Source of the DNA: Cryptomeria japonica
Taxonomy: Eukaryota > Streptophyta > Pinopsida > Cupressales > Cupressaceae
Length of the DNA stretch: 64,000 nt
Direction of reading: 5' to 3'
NCBI RefSeq assembly: GCF_030272615.1
Contig: NC_081412.1
Span: forward strand, 474,284,157 to 474,348,156
Shown piece after piece: positions 44,946 to 57,690 of this stretch. The notes under the pieces are model-generated. The model saw only the letters and a list, made by a program, of their open reading frames with translations. It had not been told where the DNA came from and made no database searches. Numbering within the stretch: the first letter of the stretch is position 1; every line of letters begins with the position of its first letter. The position numbers and the translations under genes were made by a program.

Positions 44946-46789
44946 ACTAAACCATCTTATCATATCAATTCTAAGTGAATTGAAAGAGAATTTTAGTGAG
45001 GTTAGATGTAGTAATCAATGGTGTATCATTTTGTGAATGTGACAAGGAGAATTGAAGAGAAATGTCATGCATATTAAGTGAAATGGATTTCTAAGAATAT
45101 AAGTTGTATTTCATGATTGAAAAGTGGTTAAATAGTAATTCTCATTGATGATCAATATGCTTATGCATTTATACCTTGATTGTGTAGTATCTCGTACATC
45201 TCATCTTGTGATATAATTCAGTATACTTGTGAAATATTATGTGAAGTAAATCAATATGTGGAAGTTTTTGTGGGCATCATTAAAAAACATGTGTAGTGAC
45301 ATGTGAAGTAAACCAGTAAATATGATGTCTCCCAAGTAGGCAACCTTGTCCACTTAACTTGGGTAAGCGTGAGATGGACTTCATGAGTGATCCATCAAGG
45401 AGAACACTTCTTGAGAACTTTATATATGAATGTGATGGTTGATGCATGTTCATGTTAGTATATGTGATGTATCCCAAGCTAGTGACCTTGTTCATGTGGC
45501 TTGGATAAGGGTAAGATGGACATTAAGAGCAATTCACCAAATAGAACTCTTCATGAACAGTTTTGAGTATGTTCTAAATGTCAATATGATGGTGGAATTT
45601 TTTATGGTATTCATCATGTTAGTGGTTGTGTTTCATGATGTTATTGTGTTGGTAGTGCTCTAAGATGATGTCCCATCTGCTAGGTTAAAAGCACACCATG
45701 TAACTAGGGATTGAGAGGTAGGACTACAATTGAATTCTTATGAAAATTTATTGGTTATAATAATTTGAAGGCCATTGTCCATGAGTAATCCTCCCCATGA
45801 AGAGCCACACTTGTTGAATCAATGAAATTGCTTGGGTGATGTACTATGGTGATGTATCATCCGCCATGTGATACACACTATACAAATCTAGGGGTTCAGA
45901 GGTAAGGCCTACATTTAAGTCTTATGGGCATTGAGTCATGTAAGACTTCAACATATAGTGTCCATTGTGTCTCTCTTGAGGGGTTGAGAGATAGGACCTA
46001 AATTGAAGTCTTATGAATATTGGGTCATGTAAGACTTCAATGTATGTTGTCCATGAGTACTCCCCCTCTTAGAGAGCCACATTTGTTGGCTAATAGTGGA
46101 AACTTAATCCTTGATGTGTTTAGCCATGGGTTGAGGATGGATCCTAGTATGGTAGTGATACTTGGATAATAAGGTGATGGAGAACAATTGTATTGGATTT
46201 TCAAATGCATGGCATTATGAATTCACTATTGATCCTATCTCAGGTTGTGTGGGGCCATTGTTTCTTATATTTTATGTTGTAGTGACCACCATCATATGAC
46301 ATTCTATTATTATTTTGTGGCTCGAGAACCACCATTTTGATTTTTTGGATTGAGATCCACCATTATATATTCATGAGCTCTATGTGGTTTGAGACCATCA
46401 TTTCCCCTCCTCCCCCTTAGGTTACTTGATTGAAGTCACAAAGTGATCATGTTATGGAAAAAAAAATTATGCTATTTTGAAGTCATATTTTGATTCTTTT
46501 ATGATTTTTAATTGATTGATGTAGCCAATATATTTGAAATTCTTTGAGTTATTTATTAAATGTATTTTGGAATTGTCCTCTCTACCTCAAGGACTAGTTA
46601 TTGTGACATTTCATTTACAATTTCTTTGAATTTTTGTTTGATGACCATCATTAAAAATTTATTTTCATTTTTGTATTTCATTAATTAATGCCATTTAAGT
46701 TTAAAAATTTCTTTTTTGGAGGATTTATCAAATGTTTCTTGCTACTGGCATGTGTATAGTGACATAAAATATGTAAATTGTTTTTGTTC
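44946..46789. other. Non-coding DNA with two sets of imperfect repeats
   Basis: A roughly 100-bp unit (TGATGT(C/A)TCCCAAG ... CTTGG(G/A)TAAG ... GATGGAC) occurs at about 45319-45421 and 45466-45564. A second unit (GGG(G)TT(C/G)AGAG(G/A)TA(A)GG ... AAGTCTTATG ... TGTCCAT) occurs at about 45701-45793, 45888-45970 and 45978-46065. No gene is seen. Part of this may be the outer LTR of Copia-A or another old element. Confidence 0.5.
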
Positions 46790-47083
46790 AAAATAAATTG
46801 GTTTTAAATGGACCTGAAACTAAGAGTTTTACAAAAACTGGCCATCAGCCAACCAAACAGAAACCAACAACAAAAAATGGGAAAACCCCAGACCGAGCTC
46901 AAAAGCAAAAAGATACAACGGGCAACAAAATAAAGTACCGACAAACACTCAATTAAGAGAGTGTACCAACTCCTTGTTCTTCTAGATGGTAACCTTTTTG
47001 ATTTCCTCCAACTGCTCTATAATGAACCTGGAGGTACCCTTATTGTTGCTTCTACTTCTGGTCCTAGAACTAGGGCTCATAGT

Positions 47084-47428
47084 TGTTGAAATGTGGCGAC
47101 TGATCAGCAAAGTACTATACACTCAGCATGTATCCTTGATGAAAACTGACATTGTAATTAAACCCTAAAAAGGCCGACTTTCTTTTTGCCCTAAAAATGC
47201 ATGTTATAAGCGGTTGGGATGCTTAAGGCTTTGTAATGTTGATGTACTATTTTTGCTGGATAATAAGAAGGATTGGACAACTGTGTATGGTGGACATAAC
47301 CCATTTTGGGTGAACCACGTTAAATCTCTGTGTTATCTGTGTCCTATTTTATTTCTTTATCTTTTCTATTTAAATCTGCATATAATTGTTAGTTCATATT
47401 TACTTCGGATCTTCTTGAAACCCTAACA
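47084..47428 (+). repeat. 5' LTR of Copia-3
   Basis: It starts TGTTGAAA and ends CCCTAACA. Its first 90 bp match 52083-52170 apart from one short deletion (the ACTATACACTCAGC region) and substitutions. Confidence 0.92.
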
Positions 47429-47441
47429 ATTGTATCAGAGC
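47429..47441 (+). other. Primer binding site of Copia-3
   Basis: ATTGTATCAGAGC directly follows the LTR; it is the initiator methionine tRNA site with one change (TGTATCAGAGC). Confidence 0.85.
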
Positions 47442-47487
47442 GAGGTTTTCTGTAAATTGGTAGGACTTTCATATTTGAGTGGGAGCA

Positions 47488-48340
47488 ATGGAGAATTCAA
47501 AATTCAAGGTCAAAAAGTTTAACAGCCAGAATTATTAGTTATGGAAAATGCAGATGGAGGATTACCTGTATCAAAAGGATTTGTGGTGGCCATTAGAAGG
47601 AAAAGAAAAGAAAGCGATCACAATGTCAGATGAAGAATGGGACATTTTAGATAGAAAGGCACTGGGATCCATTCGATTGTGCCTTGCACCATTTGTAGCT
47701 TTCAATATAACAGAAGCAAAAATGGCTATAGATTTGATGGCGACATTGGCTAAGCTGTATGAGAAACCCTCAGCTTCGAATAAGGTATTTCTTATGAAGC
47801 GTTTGTTTAATTTGAAAATGAGTGAGGGAGGATCTGTAGTGGAGCACTTAAATAAATTTATATAATTACCAGTCAATTATCTTCGATAAAAATTACCTTT
47901 GCAGAAGAGGTTAGGGCTCTCTTGATTTTATGTTCTTTGCCAGAAAGCTGGAATAGCTTGGTTATGGTTGTAAGTAACTTTGTCTTTGGTAAAAATACTT
48001 TGGTATTTGAAGATATTGTTGGTGTTATCCTAAGCGAGGAAATGCGAAGGAAAAGCACAGGTGAGACTCCAACATCATCGAGTAGTGTTTTGAATGTGGA
48101 GAATAGAGGAAGATCAAAGGAAAGAGGAAAAGACCCTTGGAATGAGAAGTCACGAGGGAAGTCAAAGAAAGGATGCTCTCAATCTAGAGGAAAGAAAGAT
48201 TGCTGGTACTATGGAAAGCCTGGTCATCTAAAGAAAGACTGTTGGTCTCAGAAAAACAAAGAAGGAGACAAAAATGAAAATGACAGTAAGGAAGCTAATA
48301 TTGCAAGTAATACTTTACAAGATGCTTTAATCTTATGTTT
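47488..48340 (+). pseudogene. gag: Copia-3 gag
   Basis: It starts at ATG 47488 (MENSKFKVKKFNSQN). The capsid core includes DLWWPLEGKEKK and LMKRLFNLKMSEGGSVVEHL at about 47780-47860. A frameshift near 47870 moves to the frame that reads ILCSLPESWNSLVMVV at about 47925. A basic Ser/Arg region precedes a knuckle at 48200-48241 reading CWYYGKPGHLKKDC, where the second Cys is Tyr. One stop lies at about 47537. Confidence 0.85.
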
Positions 48341-51300
48341 GGATAATGTTAATGATTCCTGGGTAATAGATTTTGGGGCTTCATTTCATGCTACACCCCA
48401 TAGAAAATATTTTCTAGATTATGTTCAAGGTGATTTTGGACAGATATATTTGGGTGATGATGAGCCCTGTCAAATTGTTGGAAAAGGAAAGATAAAGATC
48501 AAGTTGCAGAATGGAAATGACTGGTTTCTGCAGGAGGTAAGACATGTTCCTAACTTAAGAAGAAATTTAATTTCTACAGGGAAACTAGGTAGTGAAGGTT
48601 CCATAGTTACCTTCTTAGACAGTATCTGGAAGGTCAGTAAAGGATCATTAGTAGTAGCTAAAGGTGTGAAGGTAGGCACATTATATCTGTGTACTGGTAA
48701 CACTTACTCTACCTTAGCTGCTACAGATAAAGTTACTGCAGGGACAACAACAATAGATGTTGCAAGAACAGATTCAATAATGTGGCACCATAGGCTTGGG
48801 CAAATCAGTGAGAAAGGGATGAAAATCCTTCACTCCAAAAATCTATTGCCAGGACTAAAGAAGATTGATTTAGAGTTCTGTGAAAACTATGTTTATGGCT
48901 GGTTTATGCAAGAGGTAAGACATGTTCCTAACTTAGGAAGAAATTTAATTTCTACAGGGCAACTAGGTAGTAAAGGTTCCATAGTTACCTTCTCAGACAG
49001 TTTCTGGAAATGACTGGTTTCTGCAGGAAGTAAGACATGTTCCTAACTTAAGAGAAAATGACTGGTTTTTGCAGGAGGTAAGACATGTTCCTAACTTAAG
49101 AAGAAATTTAATTTCTACAGGGCAACTAGGTAGTGAAGGTTCCATAGTTACCTTCTCAGACAGTATCTGGAAGGTCAGTAAAGGATCATTAGTAGTAGCT
49201 AAAGGTGCAAAGGTAGGCACATTATATCTATGTACTGGTAACACTTACTCTACCTTAGCTGCTACAGATAAAGTTACTGCAGGGACAACAACAATAGATG
49301 TTGCAAGAACAGATTCAATAATGTGGCACCATAGGCTTGGGCAAATGAGTGAGAAAGGGATGAAAATCCTTCACTCCAAAAATCTATTGCCAGGACTAAA
49401 GAAGATTGATTTAGAGTTATGTGAAAACTGTGTTTATGGCAAACAAAAAAGAGTCAGATTTCTCAAGGTTGGGAAAGAGAAGAAGAGTGAGAAGTTAGAG
49501 CTTGTGCATTCAGATGTATGGGGACTGGCTTAGGTTTGGTGGCTCTTGTTATTATGTTATTTTTATTAATGACTCAACCAGAAAAACATGGGTATATTTC
49601 CTAAAGCAAAAATCAGATGTTTTTGAAACTTTTAAGAAATGGAAAGCTTTGGTTGAGAATGAGACAGGAAAAAGGTTGAAGTGTCTCAGATCGAATAATG
49701 GAGGTGAGTATTACAGCAAGGCATTTGAAGATTACTGCTCCTTAAATGGGATTAGAAAGCAGAAGACAGTTCCAAGAACTCCACAGAAAATGGTGCATCA
49801 GAGAGAATGAATAGGACTATCATGGAATGCGTGAGGACCATGAGATTGAATGCTGGATTACCCTTACATTTTTTCTCAGATGTTGTACATACTACTATCT
49901 ATTTGATAAATAAAGGACCTTCAACCCCTTTGGATGGTGGTATTCCAGAGGAGGCATGGACTAGTAAAAAGGTAAATTATTCTTTTCTGAAAACCTTTGG
50001 TTGTGAAGCTTTTGTCCATGTTGATAAAGAAAATAGAACCAAGCTTGATGCTAAATCTTAGAAATGTACCTTCATTGGATATGGGATAGATGAATATGGC
50101 TATCGGTTATGGGATTTTTAAAATAAGAAAATAACTAGAAGTAGAGATGTTATATTCAATGAGAAAGTTATGTATAAAGAACAGATGCAGGAAAAGAAGC
50201 ATGAACAGGACAAGCAAGAATATGTGGTGTTGGATGAGATTCCTGAAAATGAAATGCCACAGGTGCCTGATGTTCAACAACAACAGAATGTCCCACAAAC
50301 TCCTACAAGGGTTAGAAGTTCTACGAGGTCAAGTAGACCCCTTGAAAGATTTTCTCCTTCTTTGTATTCTATATTATTAACTGATTCTGGTGAACCAGAA
50401 GAATATGAAGAAGCAATGCAGTTGGATGCCAAACAACAGTGGGAGCTAGGCATGAAAGAGGAGATGGACTCCTTGATGAAAAATAAGACTGGGACCTAGT
50501 CCCTTTACCTGTAGAAAAAAGAGCCTTGCCTAACAAATGGGTTTATCGGCTAAAGGAGGAGGAAGGAGGTCAGAAAAGATATAAGGCAAGACTTGTGGTA
50601 AAAGGTTTTGCACAGAAAAAGGGTATAGATTATGATGAAATATTTTCTCTAGTTGTAAAAATGACTTCAATTAGAACTGTACTTAGTCTTCTGGCAGTAG
50701 ATGATTTACACCTTGAACAATTAGATGTGAAAACAACTTTTCTCCATCGAGATTTGGAGGAGGAAATTTACATGTTGCAACCATAGGGATATGAGGTCAA
50801 AGGTAAGGAGAACTTGGTGTGTAGGTTGAAGAAAAGTTTGTATGGCCTAAAGCAAGCACCCTGACAATGGTATTTAAAATTTGATAGTTTCATGGCTGAA
50901 CACGGTTATCATAGATGTCATTCTGATCTTTGTGTATATTTTAAGAGATTTGATAATGGCAGTTATATTATCCTGTTGCTTTATGTTGATGACATGCTTG
51001 TTGCTGGGTCTAACATGCAACAGATAAATGATCTTAAACAGAAATTAGCCAGGTCATTTTCTATGAAGGATTTGCGTGCAGCTAAGCAAATTCTCGGTAT
51101 GAGGATTACATGGGACAAGAAAAATAGAACCTTGAATTTGTCCCAAAGTGAGTATATAAAGAAGGTGTTGAAAAGATTTAACATGTAGGATGCAAAAGCA
51201 GTTAGTACACCTTTGGCTAGGCATTTTAAATTGACTAAGGAGATGTGCCCAAAGGCACAAGAAGAGGTTAATAAAATGTCTAACATCCCATATTAATCAG

Positions 51301-51944
51301 CTATTGGCAGTCTGATGTATGCAATGGTATGCACAAGGCCAGATATTACACATGCAGTGGGAGTTGTGAGCAGGTTTATGAGTAATCCGGGTATGGAACA
51401 TTGAAATGCTGTGAAATGGATTCTTCGGTATTTGAAAGGAACTACTACGAAGGCATTATGTTTCAAAGGATCTAATGCTACTCAGAGTGGATTTGTTGAC
51501 TCTGATCTGGCAGGTGATATTGATTCACAGAGGAGCACTACAAGGTATGTTTTTACTATAGGGGGAACTGCAGTCAGTTGGATTTCTAGGCTGCAAAAGG
51601 TTGTTGCACTTTCAACCACTGAAGTTGAGTATGTTACTGCTTCAGAATCCAGCAAGGAGATGATTTGGCTACAATGTTTTCTGGAGGAATTGGGTAAAAC
51701 AGAGGAGGATCGCCCATTGTATACTAATAGCTAGAGTGCCATTCATCTTGCGAAAAACAATACTTTTCATTCAAGGAAAAAGCACATTCAGCTTAGGTAC
51801 CACTTCATTCGGATTGTTTTGGAGGAGGGTCAATTACGGCTTGAGAAGATTCACACAAGTGAGAATCCTATCGATATGTTCACGAAGGCAGTTCCATAGG
51901 AGAAGCTGATTTCTTCATCAGTTTCTGTTGGTCTTCTTGATTGA
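48341..51944 (+). pseudogene. pol: Copia-3 pol (PR-IN-RT-RNH)
   Basis: Protease starts near 48355; its active site reads IDFGASFHATPH, so the Ser of D-S/T-G is Phe. The GAG-pre-integrase part (MWHHRLGQ) is present twice because of an internal duplication (48521-49440). Integrase runs about 49440-50060 with frameshifts near 49530 and 49800. RT runs about 50526-51190 with an intact YVDDM box at about 50980. RNase H runs about 51411-51944 (TTEVEY, then the DMFTKAVP block), ending at TGA 51942-51944. Many in-frame stops are present. Confidence 0.88.
48521..49440 (+). repeat. Staggered internal duplication in Copia-3 (four copies of one start)
   Basis: The phrase CTGGTTT(C/A/T)TGCA(G/A)GA begins four times: at 48521, 48899, 49014 and 49062. 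The first and fourth copies are long (48521-48899 and 49062-49440, about 379 bp, offset exactly 541 bp, nearly identical). The second is about 110 bp and the third about 48 bp. The offset is not a multiple of three, so the frame changes. Confidence 0.93.
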
Positions 51945-52022
51945 TAATTATGGAATGTATATCAGTCGAGTCCCAGTGTTTTTTATCCAGCGGATGTTGC
52001 ATGTACAATGGTGTTGTGTAGT

Positions 52023-52170
52023 ATCAGTCTCCAAGTGGGAGATTGTTCGGTGTGGAGCCTGATCAGTCTCCAAATGGGAGATTGTTGAAATGTGGCGACC
52101 AATCAGCAAAGTAGTGGAGATTGATGAAAACAGACATTGTAATTAAACCCTAAAAAGGCCGACTTCCTTA
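52023..52170 (+). repeat. Copia-3 polypurine tract (duplicated) and truncated 3' LTR
   Basis: ATCAGTCTCCAA(G/A)TGGGAG ATTGTT occurs at 52023-52047 and 52062-52086 (39-bp period), duplicating the polypurine tract and the first LTR bases. The LTR proper starts at 52083 and breaks off near 52170 after GGCCGACTTCCTT. Confidence 0.85.
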
Positions 52171-53344
52171 ATCCCCTCTTTGAGGGTATCAATCTCCTTC
52201 ATTACCCACTTCCAGTAGTTCTCCTGGCTTCTAGTCACTTCCATCACCAGATTCATCAGAGTACTTTCCTTTTGTAAGCCACTATCCACATCTTTAGAAA
52301 TAGTCGCCTACTTCTCCTTTAGGACATGAAGAGGAATGTCCAATTTGATTTCCTAGTCCAAGGTCTTGGGACCATAGTCTTTAGCAACCAACTTCTTCTT
52401 TTTGGAATAAGGCTCAGTTTGAGAAACCATCTTGTTTCTCGATTTATATTTACTTGTAGCCCATCTGAGGGGTTCTTGCTGCTATGGGTTCCAGAAGTGA
52501 CCAACATCTCACCCTCTTCAACCAGCTTATAATCAGGGTCAATAAGAGGTTTGGCGCTCCCACTATCCTCCATCTCCATATCCATATCAAAGACATCTTG
52601 AACATCAGTATTAGTGATTTGGCCTTTCTTAGAGAGAGAGGGAACAACTTCATGGGCTTTGGCATACTCCATAATAAGGACAATAAGCCCTTCATGGAGG
52701 ACTGGATTATTGGGATTCTCAGCATGTTTTTCTAAACTATTCTCCAAAGAAGAAACCAGATAGAATATAATCGAAATAACTTTGCCATGCCTAAAGTTAT
52801 TTAAGATGGTAAAATGATAAGAAATTATACTAACATATTTGCCATCAAGTATAATGTACCTCATAATGAATTCAGTCATATCCGCCTAGGGAGCCATTAG
52901 CTCCTTTCTGTTGTAGCCACCATCTGCCATTTTATTAACTCTTAAACACTCCTTATCTTTAGAAAAATATTTGCGATGTCTTCCCCCCCCTATTTTTCTG
53001 TCTCTATAAAACCTTATGTCATTCATAGCCAAAATCATAACTATAGCCACCAAGGTTTCATCCACCTGAAATTCAGCACCAATATCCCTCAAAACCCCTT
53101 TCTTCCACCCGTTGACAAACATTTTCATGAGTAGAGGAGAAGGGCCATGGAGTCTTTCCAAGAAGGGAACCATCCCCCCATCTATAATTTCCCTCCACAC
53201 CTCCTTATTTTTCTTCCCTTTATCAAAAGTAGACTGTTCTTGCCTATTCTTATCCCCACCCATAATGGTCTGGGTCGCTAAACAAAAGTAGGAAATGGGC
53301 CACACAAGATAAGTCTCCAGACAGAAGCAGGACAGGGGCCACAC
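52171..53344 (-). pseudogene. Third ORF of the LINE, uncharacterised
   Basis: The minus frame 53344-52886 continues, after one small break, in the frame 52879-52319. A third frame then carries a Lys-rich and coiled-coil-like part to the Copia-3 junction, and a short end piece at 47083-46970 (FIIEQLEEIKKVT). Readable blocks are EVWREIIDGGMVPFLERLHG, FVNGWKKGVLRDIGAEFQVD, FYRDRKIGGG, FIMRYIILDGKYVSIISYHF and NPVLHEGLIVLIMEYAKAHE. I do not know the function. It is not RT, EN, RNase H or DUF4283. It reads like the plant-specific ORFs carried by several retroelements, but I cannot name the family. Confidence 0.6.
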
Positions 53345-53499
53345 AAGAAGACATAAAATCTAGGTACAAGGGAAGTTTCTAGACCTTCGAATAGGGAAAT
53401 CGAAAGGAAACCATTTCCCCAAAAACTTAATCAAATCATGATTGTTCTTCATTAATTACCACAAGTAGATGGTATCATCATATGCTAGGTCACACAATT

Positions 53500-56400
53500 T
53501 TTTTGGGAAAGAGTCCCGATTGCTCCACTATTTTTCCGCCATGTAGCCCACCGCTATATTGGCCAATAAATCCACCACATTATTGCCTTCCCAAAATACG
53601 TGTGAGATTTTGAATTCATCCAATTATTTAATCATATCACAACAATCTTTGATCAAGTTGGCAATAGTCCAGCTAGGATCCGTATGCCATTCAAATAGTT
53701 GATAATGTCAAGAGAGTCAGATTCCAGCTAGACCTTTCTAAATCCTTCCTTTTTAGCCATGTGTATCCCTAAATGGGCAGCATTGGGCTCCGCAAAATGG
53801 TTGGACTGGGTGCCCACAGGAAGCACCACTACAGAAACTAGAAGATCCATATGATTTCTAACCACTCCCCCACACCCAGCCGACCTAGGATTCCCTTTAG
53901 CTACCCCGTCTACATTGATTTTGATCCATCCCATAGGGGGGGATGCCATAGAACATTAGGTCTGCACTATTTATTTTTGTGCATAGGAATGGAGATATTC
54001 TAGCCAATTTGCCACCATTTGATAGTACCCCACTCATCCTAGAGAGTAGGGAGGGGATGGTCATTCCTTCTACTAGGGCAAGAGTGAAGAAAATCTCCTT
54101 GATAGAATTTCTAATTCTAATAGCCACAAGAAGCGTAGGAGATTCCAAATCTCTAAAAACTCTATTGTTTCTTTCTTTTCAAATACCGCAAGCAATAAGA
54201 GGAAGAGACATATTCTAGAGGACTCTCAAAGCCTAATTGTTGAAGGGACACTTCGATTCAAACCACATCCTTTTAATAGAATCAGAGAAGACCCAATTAG
54301 TGTTCTACATATCAAGGAAGAAACTCCAGATATCCATGACAAAAGAGAAATGCAACAAATAGATGACCAACATTTTCTACCGCTTCTTTGCATAGGAAGC
54401 ATCTGTTAATAGTAGGAAGACCTCTTTTGCAAAGTTTGTCAAGGGTAGAAATATTACTCTACATGAAAACCAAAAAAAAGATGTTAATTTTTGGAGTTAA
54501 AAGCTTATTCCAGACACCAGCCCAGAAGGGGTAGGGAGAGAAACTTCTAGAGATGAACTTGTAGGCATCAACAACCTTGAATTTCCTTGAAGAGGAGAAA
54601 TTCCAAAACACTTCATCCTCCACCTGAGAGTGAGGGATATGAATACAGTTTAACCAAGGTTGCAAAGGTATCAAAGCATCATCCATAGATTTGAGATCTA
54701 ACCAGACTCCATCTCTAATATAATCAGCCACCCAGGAGCCAATTTTCTAAGACATAATTCTTTGAAAGGAGGAGCCCAAACAGAATCTAAAAGGGGGGCA
54801 TCACCAATCCACCAGTCTTCCCAAAATCTGATTTTAGTTCCTCTCCCTAACACCCATCTACAACCATGCAAGATAATATTGGTGGAACCAAATAAATTTC
54901 CCCATAAATCAGAGACTGAGTTGGGGAGGTCATAAGATTCCATCATGTTTTGGATACCCTAGATGTGGTATTTATGTTTGAAAATGTTAATCCATTCATT
55001 ATTCTCTTTAAGACATCTCCATAATTACTTGGTCGTCAAGGCTTTATTAAAATCTCTTAGATTTCTAATGTCCATCCCCCCCATGGACTTGGGAAGGGAA
55101 ACTTGTTTCCAAGACACAAGATACAACCTATTCTTAATTTCAATCCATGTCCATAGATATTTTTTTTGAATTCTTTCCAGTCTATTAGCAATTTTGATGG
55201 GAATTTTGAATTAACTCATAGCATACACCGGGAGGCTTTGAAGTGTAGCTTTGAGCAGCTGGAGCTTACCAGCCTGGCTTAACAAAGCATCTTTCCACCC
55301 AACCAGCTTATTCTTGAATCTATCGATAAGATTTTCCCAAAAGGAATTTGGGGTTGGACCATGGCAGAGGGGAAGACCTAAATAAGAGTCGGGCAGAACC
55401 CCAACTTTACAACCCAAAATCATGGCAATCTTCATTTTCCTGTGATCTGAGGTGTTCAAGAAAAAAATGGAACTTTTAGCCAGGCTAATTTTTTGTCCAT
55501 TACCTTTCTCATAAGTATCTAGAGTCTTTTTTAAATTCTTAGCTTCTTTAACCGAACTTTCCCCCATCAAAAAAGTATCATCCATGAATTGTTGGTGAGA
55601 ATAAATAGAGGCTTGAGAAGGAGGTTGTAAGCCCAAAAGATTACCTTTAATAACTTCCCTTTAGATAATATTAGTGAGAGCTTCACTCATCAGAATGAAA
55701 AGGAAAGGAGATAAAGGATCCCCCTATCTAATGCCCCTCGACACAGAGAAGAAGCCAAAGGCAGCACCATTGATCAAGACTGAAAATTTGGGAGTGGACA
55801 CACATTGGTCAATAATCTGGATTAAGTTATCTCCAAATCCAAATGCCCTAAGGATTCTGAGAAGAAAATTCCAATTGACTCTATCAAAATCTTTCAACAG
55901 ATCCAATTTTTTTTAAAAACTAGGTTTTTTTATTAATAGATAAGGAGTGAATGTTCTCATGCACCACAATTATGGAATCCAAAATTTGCCTCCCAGGAAC
56001 AAACCCATTTTGGTGTTTTGAAATGAAAGAGGGGAGGTATTTCTTAAGCCTGAGCACCAAGATCTTGGTGAAAATTTTATCGATAGAGTTGCATAGACTA
56101 ATAGGTCTAAAATCCTGAAAAAGAACATGCATCGGGTTTCTTCGGAATGAACACAAAGAAGGTGGCATTTAGCTCCTTTAGAAGAGAGCGGGACCCAAAA
56201 AACTCTTGCGTTGTGATGACCACATCAGAGCCTAAGATCTGCCAAAACTTTTGAAAGAAGAACAAAGAGAAACCATCAGGGCTAGGGACTTTGTTACCTT
56301 CAAAAAATAAGACCGCATTGCAAACTTCATCCTGAGTGGGGATTCTGGTTAGCTCCATGTTCATATCCTGAGAGACAATGTTGGTAACTTCCTGCAAGAT

Positions 56401-57690
56401 CTCATCTTGGGCCAAAGCATTAGGAGGGTCATCAATCGATAAGAGATTAGTGAAGTAACTGATGGCTTCCTGGCAAATCTCTTCATGCTTATTAATCCAT
56501 CACTGACCAACCTAAAATTTATTGATTCTATTAGCAGCCCTATGCTTGAGGGTTGTCATATGAAAAAACAGTATTTTTGTCACCACTTTTAAGCTAGAAG
56601 GTTCTAGATCTCTTCTTCAAGAATTCATCCTCTTTGGAAATAATATCATGTAGTTTAGTTAAAATCTCAATTTCTTTGTTCGAGATGTCATTATCAAACC
56701 CCAAATCTTGGATATGCTTCTGAACCTCCTCAAGATCTTCCTTGAGCTTATCTCTAATTTTGAAAATATTACCAAAGAGGACTTATTCCAATGTTGAATA
56801 TTGGACTTGACATTGGATAACTTCTTGGCAATACAAAACATGGTTGTACCCTGGATATCAATATTCCACTACTCCAGAATTTTATCATGGATGTCAGGGG
56901 CCATCAACCACATTTTCTCAAATCTAAAGGGGTGCACCTTTCTTCCAAACAATGAAATCACCAAAAGACAAATAGGGAAGTGATCAGATCATAATCGGGT
57001 CAAGGCATTGAGTTTACAAGAAGCATTTTATATCCAATCGGGAGAGACAAGGCCCCAATCCAACTTAACCTGTATGAGGTCCTCCCCACTGTGTCTGTTA
57101 GACCAAGTGAATTTAGCCCTAATAAGATCCAGGTCCAACAGGCTCAAAGAATTAATCATATCAGCTAAGTCTTGTCTATTGTCAATAGAAATAGGCATGC
57201 CTCCAGATTTCTCCAAGTTTGAGAGAGGGGTGTTTAAATAATCCAGAAGAATCCATTTCTCATTAGGGAAAAGCGATCTAGCATGACAAATGGAAAACTA
57301 GAGAACTTTCCTAGCAGTTCTCCCATTAGGAGCATAGATGTTGGAAATAATCTAAGAGGATCCATCTTTAAGATTATAGAATCTAGTAGCAATGTGATTA
57401 GGAGAAGAGAGAACCACCTTACCACATAATAGTCTCGAATTCCAAAGAGTGGCAATACCACCAGAAGCACCATCCGCATGAACACAGTGAACACCACAAT
57501 CTCCAAAAATCACCAATTTAATCTATTCCACTTTACAACCAGGCATTTTAGTCTCTTGAAGGAGGAAAATATCCGGCTTATGATCCCTAGCCAAGTTGGA
57601 TAGCAAATCATGCTTATGGGGATGATTCAATCCCTTTATAATCCACAAAATAATTTTTATTTAGTAAGAGAGGGGGATCCCATCTCTGTT
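53500..57690 (-). pseudogene. LINE ORF2 (endonuclease, RT, zf-RVT, RNase H)
   Basis: The apurinic-type endonuclease at about 57690-56650 shows FTWSNRH, LDWGLVS and the catalytic SDHFPI block (about 56968-56985). RT at about 56415-55210 shows KVPSPDGFS, DFRPISLCNS, QNGFVPGRQILDSI and DFDRVNW. The active-site motif is FMDD (about 55575-55586), usually FADD. zf-RVT lies at about 54946-54380 (WNKLLTPKINIFF). RNase H lies at about 53949-53500 (WIKINVDGVAKGNP). Stops and frameshifts occur throughout. Confidence 0.9.

Larger units (their letters stand above)
47084..52170 (+). mobile_element. Copia-3: Tnt1-like copia element with truncated 3' LTR
   Basis: A 345-bp 5' LTR (47084-47428) is followed by the primer binding site, gag, pol and polypurine tract. 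The 3' LTR begins at 52083 with the same TGTTGAAATGTGGCGAC but stops after about 88 bp, where LINE sequence resumes. No target duplication can be scored. Protein style (GAG, YVDDMLVAGS) differs from Copia-1 and Copia-2 and resembles Tnt1-type elements. Confidence 0.92.
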
